DNA of 64,000 bases, from positions 37,316,238 to 37,380,237 of the forward strand of contig OZ038384.1 of the NCBI GenBank assembly GCA_964036045.1, in the 5' to 3' direction. A program made the translations under genes and the position numbers. The notes beneath the pieces were generated by a model. It was not told where the DNA came from. It saw only the letters and a list, made by a program, of their open reading frames with translations, and did not search any database. The stretch is from Eutreptiella sp. 'Long Island Sound 2002'. Lineage: Eukaryota; Euglenozoa; Euglenophyceae; Eutreptiales; Eutreptiaceae. The number at the start of each line of letters is the position of its first letter. Within the stretch, counting starts at the first letter, position 1. Below, piece by piece: positions 55,831-64,000 of this stretch.

Positions 55831-56270
55831 AACACTCTTGTCAATACCCAATATGTGGGAAGTGGGAGCATAGTGGAGAGGTGGGGGCTTGGGGCCGTGG
55901 GTGAGATGATCAGAAGCCATAGCATGCATGCTTTGCATCCAGGAGGGCCAACAATGGAGTTATACTGCGAGGTTTTGGAGGCGTCTTTCGGCCTAAGTTT
56001 TTGCTCCATCCGCGTGCCTGCACTGCTGGAGTGGCAGCACGGCACCCTTTCCCTCCCTCATGTCCAGTCTACAATGGACGTTCCAGCCCGCTATGCCCTT
56101 GCTTTGTACATAAAGGCGCCCATGCCACTGACTTTGTGATTTGTTTCGCATTTATCATTTCATTTTGTCATTTGTCGGTACTGAAAAGAGTACCAGTCAC
56201 CCAGTTATCATATTGTGATTCCTAGCTCTGGCGCAGTCCTCATGTCTTGCGCGTGAGATCAGGGGACTTC

Positions 56271-56273
<3 letters not shown>

Positions 56274-56302
<29 letters not shown>
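56274..56302. repeat. TG microsatellite
   Basis: TG run directly before the retroelement-like ORF. Confidence 0.9.
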
Positions 56303-56303
<1 letters not shown>

Positions 56304-56305
<2 letters not shown>

Positions 56306-56895
56306 TGGACGCAGGTGCCGCATCATGTGAGGGGAACTGCTTAAAGCAGAGCCGCCGCGCACTGGGAGTACACATGACGGTGGGGGGAGGCCAATGCTGT
56401 GCTATCACCCATCCCTCTGCACTCACGGACGCCTGGGACTTGCAATATGGAGACCCCCTCATGAGCCTAGCACGCGCACCCAGGGAGTACCTGGCTTGCA
56501 TTCTTGTAAGCAGTCGTACCGGAACCCTCCCCTGGCAACAGACATGGGCGGCCCAAATCCTGTCTGCCCTGGCATGGGCCCAGCTTGCAGTGCTTTCAGG
56601 GTACAAGCGAATGAACGTGATGCGTGCGCTGCACAAAGCAGTGCGCCGTGTGCATGCCGCCTCCCCTTGGTGGTCGGAAAACACTATGCGCGCCGTGTAT
56701 AGCGTCGGCCACGATCTCCCATGTCCCCGGAGTGCCGCAACAGCAAAGCTAGTGCATTGGCTTACAAACAACGCCGTGTGGAACGGAAACAGATACACGG
56801 ACAAGGAGATTCCCACAGAATTTCAGCCAGAGGGATACACCCCGACCTGGTGCGACGACATCGCACTTCTCCGTAACATAGCTGCCATCCCCTGA
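56304..56895 (+). pseudogene. Retroelement-like protein C-terminal part, copy 1
   Basis: VDAGAASCEGNCLKQSRRAL leads to HPSALTDAWDL, AWAQLAVLSGYKRMNVMRAL and PTWCDDIALL, ending at TGA 56893-56895. It aligns over its length with copy 2 (57928-59270 without the insertion): HPSALTDAW with PSALDSEW, LAVLSGYK with IALLSGYQ, WNGNRY with WAGDKY. It starts right after a TG microsatellite and has no start codon of its own, so it is 5'-truncated. Copy 2 extends upstream into FRDN, a possible reverse-transcriptase motif C. The family is not known to me. Confidence 0.45.
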
Positions 56896-56970
56896 GCACC
56901 CGCCCCCCTATGCCCCCCCGTGCATGCATGTATGTCTCACAGGCATGTTAAACAGTGCAAGAGGCCTGGA

Positions 56971-57036
56971 CTGGTCCACAGGTCAGCGGTATAGACTTGT
57001 ACCCCAGTAGCGGAGGTTCGATCCCTCCTATCGTCA
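56971..57036 (+). ncRNA. tRNA-like fragment lacking most of the anticodon arm
   Basis: A D arm (GGTC-AGCGGTATA-GACT) is followed after only about 14 nt by a perfect T arm GGAGG-TTCGATC-CCTCC (57012-57028). The gap is too short for an anticodon arm plus variable loop, so it is a decayed tRNA or a SINE head. Confidence 0.45.
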
Positions 57037-57157
57037 AAACACACCACCGCCCCCTACATCAGCTCGCGACGCCACCGGCATTGCCGCCGCGGTAGGTGCG
57101 CCTCGTTGCCTTTTTTAAAAACAACCCCGGACCCCCGCGACACCGGAAAGAACACAC

Positions 57158-57345
57158 CACCGCCCCCTGCGGCAAGGCGCTCCGCGACTTGCTCCGTCAG
57201 CCGCTCGCGGCAGCGGCACATTCACTACCTTCTCTTCGCCTTCTCTTCGGCAGCAGGGCCATGCAGGCAGCGGGAATCGAACCGGCGCCATCACGGCACG
57301 AGCCCGGTGACTCAACCACTGACACAGCACCCACCACAACACATT
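57158..57345 (-). mobile_element. tRNA-like SINE, copy 2
   Basis: Second copy of the repeat at 50517-50700, with the same perfect B box GGTTCGATTCC on the minus strand and the same GTGTCAGTGGTTGAGTCACC A-box region. Confidence 0.55.
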
Positions 57346-57712
57346 ACGGGCACACAGTCATGAACGGCGCGAGACACAAGTGCCCAGGTGGACCCTCCGG
57401 CCGTTGTAGCTGTTGAGAGGACCGGGCACATACACCAACACAGCACCCACATACCGCTAGGCATCAGATCCCTGCTGCACCTGCACTTGACCTGCCCATA
57501 CCCATCCCCCTGTCCAATTGCATGAATGTTCCTGTGTGTGTGTGTGTGTGGCGGGGTGGTGGCACCTAGCACACGATAAATCTAGGCCGTGGCAATGGTA
57601 GTGCACGAGCTCCTCCGCGGGCGGTTTTTGTGGTCTGTTGCGCGGTGTAGAACTGAACACGGGTGAAGGTGAGGTTCGCTGTCCAAAACTGCATTTGCCC
57701 ATTCTCTACCAA

Positions 57713-57815
57713 CATACCGAAAGACGTCTAGGACAGCTCTGCTGTTCTTGAGGAGTTTTCTTTCAACCGCTTTTCTTGCTTTGTTCTTGTCTCGCGGTTC
57801 TCAACGTGTGTGTGT
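57713..57815. repeat. Repeat shared with 51455-51545
   Basis: CCGAAAGACGTCTAGGAC and following blocks. Continues into a TG microsatellite (57805-57870), as the first copy does. Confidence 0.65.
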
Positions 57816-58467
57816 TTGTGTATGTGTGTGTGTGTGTTGGGTGTGTGGGTGTGTGGGTGTGGGGTGTGTTTCGGCAGCGGGGAACACTACACATATCCGA
57901 GTCCGGCTTTCCGTTTTGGTAATCCCCTCATGGAATCATTACACTTTGCCAATTTCGGGATAACATTCTGGTGGCGTCCACATTCAAAGACTCCCCCTCT
58001 TGCCCTATCATACAAACAGTGTGTAACATTTTGCACAGCAGCTGGAACCTGCATGTGCTGTGCGAATGCATGTCGAACCCCGGGGACCCCTGCTCGCATG
58101 CCTGCCACAAGCCGGCCACAGTGGCCGTGGGGGATGCACTGGTGCGCCACCACTCAGGTATGGGAGTTGCCTACCTCTAACCCAGTGCACTGGACAGCGA
58201 GTGGAACCTGAAGTCAAGGCCTCCCCTCCTTTCCCCGCCCCTGGCGTACCCTGCTTACCTTGCGGGCATTGTCACAGGCGTTTTGAGCAACACCTGTCAG
58301 TGGTGCCTTACGTGGGCAGGGGAAATGCTCTCACTGGGCGCGTGGTTACAAATAGCTCTACTGAGCGGTTACCAAACAAAACAAGTGGCCCACGCAGCGC
58401 ACTCCGCTGTGACCAGAGCACTAGCCACGAGCCCCAACACCCCTACACAAACAGTGCGCTACATGTA

Positions 58468-59059
58468 AACCCCCCCAAAAAAATAGGAACGGGTTCTTAT
58501 TTTTCGCCCAGTTGCGGGTGGTAGTAGGGGGGGGGGGTTCTTATTTTTGGGGGTGGTTCCTATTGCGTTTGCCACCTCCTCCTGCATGAGTGGGAGCGGA
58601 CGCCATGCCCTGCACAAAGACCTGGAGAGTGCCGTTGTTGAATGGAGGCGGCAGGAGATTGCAAATGGAAACAAAATTCGCCCTTCTGTGCTGTGGAAAA
58701 AGGTTTGAGAAGTGAAGGCCCACCTCGGCATCACTGCCCAGCTTGGTCGTAATTGGAAAAGGGGATTCCACCGGCGGCACAATCTGTACATTGTGCGCCA
58801 AAAACGATCAATTAAGATCTCAAAAGACGAATTGGTTGATCCTGTCTGCACCCTGATAGCAGCAAAGCGCCAAGCTACCATCACTTCCTATTTCCGCAAG
58901 TAACTGATGCACAAAAAAAATCTGCAGTTTTCCCCGCTTTTGGTTTGCTTGTGTCCAAGGTGGTTCTTATTTTTGGCCCGCTTGGTGGAAAGCCCCAGGT
59001 GGTTCTTATTTTTGGGGGGGTTCTTAGTTTGGGCCCGGTTCTTATTTTTGGGGGGGGTT
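58468..59059 (+). mobile_element. 592-bp pogo-type element with TA duplication
   Basis: The left end AACCCCCCCAAAAAAATAGG and the right end, reverse-complemented AACCCCCCCCAAAAATAAGA, are inverted repeats. The dinucleotide TA flanks both sides (58466-58467 and 59060-59061), as for Tc1/mariner/pogo elements. TTCTTATTTTTGG-type repeats recur inside both ends. The interior codes only for the DNA-binding part of a transposase. Its removal restores the frame of the host ORF. Confidence 0.75.
58610..58903 (+). pseudogene. pogo/Tc5-type transposase DNA-binding domain
   Basis: HKDLESAVVEWRRQEIANGN, then IRPSVLWKKV, TGA (58706-58708), EVKAHLGITAQLG and RNWKRGFHRRHNL, then to SYFRK and TAA. LE-x-AVVEW and W-x2-GF-x2-RHNL are the hallmarks of the CENP-B/Tc5 helix-turn-helix found at the N-terminus of pogo and Tigger transposases. 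The DDE catalytic domain is absent, so the element cannot move itself. One TGA interrupts the frame. Confidence 0.65.
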
Positions 59060-59286
59060 TACTCCCTCCTCCCTCACCTCCCTATGCCCCACTGCTGTCA
59101 CCTAACGTTTTGCGCCGCGTGGGTACGTCGCCACGCACATTGGGCGGGGGACAAGTACAGCAGCTGGTTTCTCCCGCCTTCCCTGTCTCCAAATGGGATT
59201 TTAGGGCATTGGTGCTCGGACTGGACCCTCCTACTCACCCACACAACCACCGTGCGCCACCCTGACCACGGGTGTCCACAGTGGGA

Positions 59287-59309
59287 GGATGTGTGTGTGT
59301 GTGTGTGTG
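59287..59309. repeat. GT microsatellite
   Basis: TG run directly after copy 2 of the retroelement-like ORF. GAGT tetranucleotide repeats lie at 59655-59717. Confidence 0.9.
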
Positions 59310-59868
59310 AGCAGGTGGGTACACATGTCTCCAGAGATGTGCACCGCGACACGAGTGGACATGTAAGTAGCGCTGCAGGCAGCTAGTCTCAACCTCACAA
59401 CCCCAGGCTAATCAGGGCCTATCAGCTAGAGGTGCCAGATGTGACCACTAGTGCCTGTGATAGCTGTGCTTCCCCAAGCTGTACTCCTGTTGCAGAAAGG
59501 ACCTTGCCTACTTTTTGTCTTCAATGGCTTGATGAGTTTGTTTTTGGTAATCAGTGCTGTGTCCGCGTATTCTCGCCCACACTGACGGTGCGCTTCCGCG
59601 GTTTCGTTCTCTGATCCCCTTCACCAAGTGTGTGTGTGTTGGTGTGTATATTTGAGTGAGTCAGCAAGTGGACGAGTGAGTGAGTGAGTGAATGAGTGAG
59701 TGAGTGAGTGAGTGAGCGATTTTGGTTGTTGGCATTTCTCTGGGTTTGCATGTGCAGAAGCACACGCACAGGCACACACTCACACGCACATGCCTGTGTA
59801 CATGCACAGGCACGTGCACATGTAGGTGCACGTGTACACGTGCCATGCCGTGCCGGTCTCTGTGGCAG
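59310..59868. other. Possible short exon and GAGT/CA repeats
   Basis: LIRAYQLEVPDVTTSACDSC onward, after CCCCAG at about 59405, is protein-like with four close cysteines and may be an exon ending before GTAATC near 59548. The rest is GAGT and CACACG repeats. Confidence 0.25.
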
Positions 59869-60089
59869 ATACTACCCCAAGCCGCATCATCATCAGCCAA
59901 CCGCTATTCCTCAGCCCCTCTTCAATACCTGAGGAACAGGTCCCTGAGCGGACGAGTCCCATATCTCTGGACGAGGCTGCGCCTGGGGGACAAAACTCCG
60001 ACACCACCACTGATCCTGGCACTCCCCCCTCCAATAATCCCTACTCCGATGGGCATTTGCTGCCTTTGAGTATCAGTCCCGTGCTGCAG
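59869..60089 (+). CDS. Candidate Ser/Pro/Thr-rich exon
   Basis: DTTPSRIIISQPLFLSPSSI, then PEEQVPERTSPISLDEAAPG and HLLPLSISPVLQ, from a GTGGCAG acceptor to a CTGCAG|GTATGTG donor near consensus. The end is phase 0 and joins in phase with the exon starting at 60407. Disordered-type sequence. Confidence 0.45.
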
Positions 60090-60406
60090 GTATGTGTTGC
60101 AAGAGACCTGTGTCTTGAACTGTTGTACATTTAGTACATTATTTCACCGCTGGCCCCAACCTGTGACCGTCTGTGCGTGCCCATATGGCTCCGCGTGTGT
60201 ACGACTGATATTCCACGTGTGCCATCAGACGCCAAATGTCTGGGTGTCTCTTATCTCCCTGTATGCGTATCTTTGAAACCTTACGTTTAATTGCACCGGA
60301 GGACTGCCATTGGAAACCTGTGCACAGGACACCTAAGTAATATGCTCCAGCCGCAGTAAGCAGGTTTGGAAGCTGTTTGGTAAAGATGCAAAGCATTGCA
60401 TTGCAG

Positions 60407-60856
60407 ACTGTATGTGGTGATATTTGCCCTGGTGCATCCTCTGCTGTGGTGGGTGGGGGCATGGGTCTTAGGAGGTCATTGCCGATTCAGCCAGTGAAGG
60501 GGCTGTACCCCCAAGCCCTGTTTCAAAGGCGCTTGGTTGTGGTTTGTGACGGCGCGGGGGATATGTGGCCATGGCAAGGAGTATGTTCTGCATTGCTAGT
60601 TGATGAAGCTCCCATACCCTCTTCTTTTCCCTGGAAACCCCTGTTTGCTTTTGGGGCGGCGGGGAGGGAGGGGGGGCCTCTGCCCGTCCTCAGCAACCTG
60701 CGACCAACCAGGGGGTGGACTGACACGAGTCCCTAGCTATAGGCGTGGACAGCCCGGAGTGAAGTCCTCAAACGGGGAGCCCCTCAGCAGCCCAGAAAGC
60801 AAAAGAGCAACAACACAACACATTCACCCCAGAACAATCCCAACAAACACCAGTGA
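60407..60856 (+). CDS. Candidate terminal exon with two TAG codons
   Basis: After the acceptor ATTGCAG the frame reads TVCGDICPGASSAVVGGGMG, then LFQRRLVVVCDGAGDMWPWQ, then RPTRGWTDTSP, TAG, L, TAG, AWTARSEVLKRG, a Lys/Gln/Asn-rich tail (KQKSNNTTHSPQNNPNKHQ) and TGA at 60854-60856. In-phase joining to the exon ending at 60089 supports it. Under the standard code it would stop at 60736. The second half overlaps the CCCH frame, so only one of them can be coding there. Confidence 0.4.
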
Positions 60857-61094
60857 CAGGTCAGTTTGTAGATTTGGAGACATGTGCAAAAGTGCCCGGT
60901 GCCCCTGGCACCACCCAACCAGCGAGTGGGACAACCCGACAGCCACAATGGGATGCAGGGAGCGACATGCTACCCCCCCAGCGCCGCACACCAGAAGCAG
61001 TGAGCATGCTAGCAGAAAAAGAAAGAGCCCGAAATTGGGAGGAACGCCAGCAGCAAAACAGCTGGGCACAGGGCCGCCCCACACATAGCAGTGA
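60600..61094 (+). CDS. CCCH zinc-finger frame
   Basis: SVCRFGDMCKSARCPWHH gives C-x5-C-x4-C-x3-H, a CCCH zinc finger at about 60866-60915, a type that binds RNA or occurs in Gag-like proteins. It is followed by a basic region (EHASRKRKSPKLGG). The frame runs to TAG and, two codons later, TGA (near 61092). It overlaps the previous candidate exon in another frame, and a third frame (60853-61902) is also long. An intron or an indel near 60560-60740 would reconcile the frames. The zinc finger makes this frame the likely one at 60750-61090. Confidence 0.4.
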
Positions 61095-61902
61095 GACGAG
61101 CCCCAACAGGACACACAACAAGACACAAGGGAACCATGAGGTGCGAGCACAGCAGCAACCACCAAATGCGGTGCACGCCGAGCGAGCCATCAGCAAACAC
61201 CCCCCCCCCCCCTCCCTCTACAAGGTGCCCACGTACTCTACAAGGGCGGGGGCTGCGCCCCGCGCGCCGGGAGGAGCCCGCCACGTGGGTGGCAACAGGG
61301 CTGTGAACAGCCAACCGCGCACGGGACAGTCCACGTCGTACGGAGATGTGAAATCCTTGTACGGGGGCGCAGGCAGGTGGGACAGGAGGGGGTGTGCGAC
61401 ATGGGCACCCAGGAGCGCCACCAGACAGGGGGAGGAGCAACACAGACACACAGAACGCGGGAGCCACACCAAGAGGGACAAGGGCGAGCCCAGCAGACAA
61501 GGAGGGGGCCCAGCAAGGCAGGAGAGGCAACCAGAACAGCGGGAACAGGGAACCAGAATGGAGCGGATGGTGGAGCGTGTGCATGGGAGGGAACCAGAAT
61601 GGAGCGGATGGTGGAGCGTGTGCATGGGAGGCAGCGACAATAAAGGGGATGGCTTGGCCAGCCAGCCCCGTCGCTACCCGGTGCCAGGGCGACCCCTGCT
61701 CAACCGGCATCAGGTGGGGGGTGTCTCCCGCAGCCCAGATGGGCTGTTTGCGCAACAGGAGCGGGAGCCCATCAGGGGCAGACCAGCCGTGAGGGGGAAA
61801 AGGACATATCAACCCACCCCCTGTACGGGAATCCCGTATTTCCCGTACAGCCCCGAACAGTGGCCCGTACAGTGGGTTCTCAGAACCATAGCACAGAAAT
61901 AG
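61095..61902 (+). CDS. Gln/Arg/Gly-rich open frame, uncertain
   Basis: A frame open from 60853 to 61902 has low-complexity Gln, Arg, Gly and Pro content, and contains a 41-bp tandem duplication at 61550-61631. It ends in SPEQWPVQWVLRTIAQK and TAG. The motif QWPVQW recurs at about 62393. No domain is recognised. May be non-coding. Confidence 0.25.
61550..61631. repeat. 41-bp tandem duplication
   Basis: Two exact units starting GAACCAGAATGGAGCGGATG at 61550 and 61591. Confidence 0.9.
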
Positions 61903-62037
61903 GCAATATTAGGCACCCATCTGTCTCTTTTTCCTGCCCTCCCCTATGCTCTTGACCAGACTATGCCTTGTAATGTATGCCACTCCAAGAATGCTGCAAC
62001 GGCCCAGCCGGCGAGTGGCTGGATTCAAAGATTTGTG

Positions 62038-62202
62038 GTACCCAGCTTTTTTTTTTTGTTGTTTGTGATTGTGTCCAATGCATGTCATGTGCACTTGTAA
62101 TGCTGAAAAAGCGCCAGAAAAGTACCCAGCTCTTTTGTTGTTGTTTGTGATTGTGTTCAATGCATGTCATGTGCACTTGTAATGCTGAAAAAGCGCCAGA
62201 AA
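62038..62202. repeat. 82-bp tandem duplication before a tRNA-like element
   Basis: TGCATGTCATGTGCACTTGT and following bases up to AAAAAGCGCCAGAAAA occur at 62079 and 62161. Confidence 0.8.
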
Positions 62203-62213
62203 AAGTGCCTGAA

Positions 62214-62275
62214 GCAGGTATTGAACTCAGGACCCCTCAGCTGTATTCGCATGCATGTACCAACTCGGGTATGAC
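62214..62275 (-). ncRNA. tRNA-like element, minus strand
   Basis: On the minus strand, ATACCCGAGTTGGTACATGC (A-box-like) is followed at tRNA spacing by GAGTTCAATACC (B-box-like). The stems are imperfect, so it is a SINE head or a decayed tRNA. Confidence 0.4.
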
Positions 62276-62332
62276 ATGTCTCTGATGACATATGGCTTAT
62301 TGGTGGTATAGATTCTGAACATATTTTGGTGA

Positions 62333-62893
62333 TTGGGGGTCATCAGGCAATGCCCTGCTAAGGTTTTTTTACCAAAAAAGGTCCGCCCCGCACAGTGGCC
62401 CGTACAGTGGAAAAATTTTGCCCCAAACAGGGGGGGGTTGACATATGGTGGACGGCCGGGACAGCCTGTGGAGGAACAGGGCACCTGGGCCTCACAGAAA
62501 CACAGCGAGGCAGGCTATGGACGGCCTGTGGACAGAGGTGTGTGGACAGCAAAAACAGTCAAACGACCCCGGCAACAACCAGCACATCCTCAATACGCCA
62601 ATTATTGGGCGCCGCTGACGCGCAAACCACACACCATGCCACATTCAGCACAACCCCAACACACCAACTACTGGGCTCCGCGAACGCGGAAACGGCACCA
62701 GCAAGAGCAGCGGCCAACAGAAAGCAGCGACCCGACACAACATGCGAAGGGAAGAACGGGTGACCGTCTAGGGCCCCGTAAAGGAACAACAACCAGACGG
62801 AAGGTCACACAGGGGGGCTCTGCCCGTCTCAGCAACCGGGGTTGTCAGAAAGTGCCCTTCAAAGGCATGGCTGTGCAGGCCATTGCAATGTAA
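62333..62893 (+). CDS. Low-complexity ORF with HTNYWAP repeats
   Basis: A 186-residue frame with HPQYANYWAPLTRKPH and QPQHTNYWAPRTRKRH as an internal repeat and a basic C-terminal half (TTTRRKVTQGG). It ends at TAA. PAQWPVQW near its start repeats the motif at 61860. No known domain. It may be an element ORF. Confidence 0.25.
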   Translation: MGVIRQCPAKVFLPKKVRPAQWPVQWKNFAPNRGGLTYGGRPGQPVEEQGTWASQKHSEAGYGRPVDRGVWTAKTVKRPRQQPAHPQYANYWAPLTRKPHTMPHSAQPQHTNYWAPRTRKRHQQEQRPTESSDPTQHAKGRTGDRLGPRKGTTTRRKVTQGGSARLSNRGCQKVPFKGMAVQAIAM

Positions 62894-64000
62894 AACAAGA
62901 TGGCTTGATGGTGATGGGGTGTTGCCTTGTAATTAGGGTTGTAGGTGGAGAGACATGTTCCTATCACTCATCAAACCAACACATTCAACGAATTACAAGG
63001 GGGGGGGGGGCTTGTGGGGGGACAATTTGGGTGAAATTTTCCCCTGGCGAAATTTGGGGTTGTTGGCAGTGTTGGCCATGTCAGAACTGCGGGAGGGATG
63101 CTCCCTTTTGCCCTACTGCTTGTTGTTCCCCCACCTTCCATGTATCATGTATCCATGTACCATTCCACCCCTTCCTTCACTTCCAGAGAATTTTTCATGA
63201 ATCAAGGATCAGGGATCAGGGAATCCTGGATCATGAGGTTGGATTGGTGTTTGTTGTGCCCCAAAGCAAATAAAGGGGCTAGTTCTAGATTTCGCTGGAC
63301 CCAACTCGCCATCGTCCTATGGTGCTCACAAGGTAGAATTTTGTTTTGCTGTGCCCCAAAGCAGATAAAGGGGCTCCAAAGCAGATAAAGGGGCTGGTTG
63401 TGCCTGGTCTTCAGTTTGGCTGTGCCCCAAATCAGATAAGGGGGGTAGTTCTGTCTACCTTGCCTTTGGCGAACAAGTGGATTGAAGAAGAAACTATGTA
63501 GACGTGCAGGAGAAAACTGCCCAACATCATTGCACCTTTTGATGTCGTTGAGCTAGCCATTTCTTGCGATGGCACATGAAATCAGTTATGCCCGTTTGCC
63601 ACCCACACTGTCGCGACTGTTGTTACTAACACTACCACTAGCATGATGACCGTCACTATCATTGTCGCTGTCATACTCCTGGTAACTCTGCAGAACCCTC
63701 TTCATAGTACTGGCTTGCCTGTAAATTTGCACATTTGTGTGCCCCAGGAACGTCATTTTTATCAAACTATACATGGCAAACAACCTTTTTGAGGAATTGT
63801 AATAGGCATGGATGGGGATTGTTTCACTGCAGGATCAGGATTTTCGTTCGATCATTATAGCGTGCTGACATCTGTCCAATGACCCATTCCAAATAATTTG
63901 AAAGTACAGGTACTGAAAGTACTGTGCCCAATGCATTTGGCCTCAAGAAAGGTGGCATCTTAGCTGGCTATGCATTGCGGCTCTCAAAAAGAGGCCTACT
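62894..64000. other. No gene seen; CAGATAAAGGGGCT repeats
   Basis: GTGCCCCAAA-CA-ATAA-GGGGCT is repeated four or five times at 63255-63445. A G run lies near 62999. No convincing coding frame. Confidence 0.4.

Larger units (their letters stand above)
57928..59280 (+). pseudogene. Retroelement-like protein, copy 2, split by a pogo-type insertion
   Basis: The frame from 57928 reads HGIITLCQFRDNILVASTFK and goes on to ATVAVGDALVRHHSG, GVAYL, TAA (58178-58180), PSALDSEWNL and IALLSGYQTKQVAHAAHSAV, up to RYM at 58465. If 58468-59059 and one TA are removed, the frame continues YSLLPHLPMP and WAGDKYSSWF to WCSDWTLLL at about 59230, matching copy 1. FRDN in a hydrophobic setting could be a variant reverse-transcriptase YxDD (inference). 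TAA stands where copy 1 has a histidine codon. TG runs lie on both sides (57805-57870 and 59287-59309). Confidence 0.5.

Noticed and set aside
57012-57028. Functional tRNA gene
   Set aside because: The T arm is perfect, but the anticodon arm is missing and the acceptor stem does not pair.
61009-61812. Cys/Pro/Leu-rich minus-strand frame
   Set aside because: Antisense to the Gln/Arg-rich plus-strand frame, without domains.

Overview
This is eukaryotic nuclear DNA, dominated by transposable elements, satellites and GC-rich low-complexity sequence. I see no bacterial operons, no rRNA and no intact canonical tRNA gene. Spliced introns with GT/AG borders, LINE, hAT and pogo-type relics, tRNA-derived SINEs, minisatellites, CCCTAA-type interstitial repeats and very many C or G homopolymers all point to a large, repeat-rich protist or algal genome. 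I cannot name the species. Several of the best reading frames are interrupted only by TAG or TAA and end at TGA, which suggests that TAR codes for glutamine. Some ulvophycean green algae, ciliates and a few other protists use that code. This is inference, because decayed elements also gain TAG and TAA.

Layout: (1) 0-3.7 kb: a 5'-truncated LINE with target-site duplications, inside a tandem repeat. (2) 3.7-9.4 kb: duplicated GC-rich repeats, telomere-like repeats and a higher-order satellite. (3) 9.8-13.7 kb: a hAT relic and an unidentified element-like protein. (4) 15.2-19.2 kb: a DNA transposon with terminal inverted repeats, carrying a minus-strand transposase-like gene whose introns resemble the element's own ends. 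(5) 20.5-22.4 kb and 42.8-43.8 kb: two copies of a composite repeat made of a tRNA-Ala-like SINE and an 85-bp satellite. (6) 27.0-34.1 kb: three related LINE 3' regions, two of them joined to TATG/GGAT microsatellites. (7) 37-42 kb: an 82-bp satellite and other minisatellites. (8) 45-48 kb: a small zinc-binding ORF and a minus-strand element relic. (9) 56.2-59.3 kb: two related retroelement-like ORFs, one split by a 592-bp pogo-type element with a TA duplication. (10) 59.8-62.9 kb: exon-like ORFs and a CCCH zinc finger.

Short exon-like ORFs with heptad coiled-coil character lie between AG and GT borders on the plus strand at 5.56, 14.2, 35.2, 36.4, 42.1 and 44.6 kb. Exon-like pieces follow at 48.3, 49.9, 59.9 and 60.4 kb. 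Most are a multiple of three long. They may be exons of one very long plus-strand gene whose introns hold the repeats, but without RNA evidence this stays a hypothesis.
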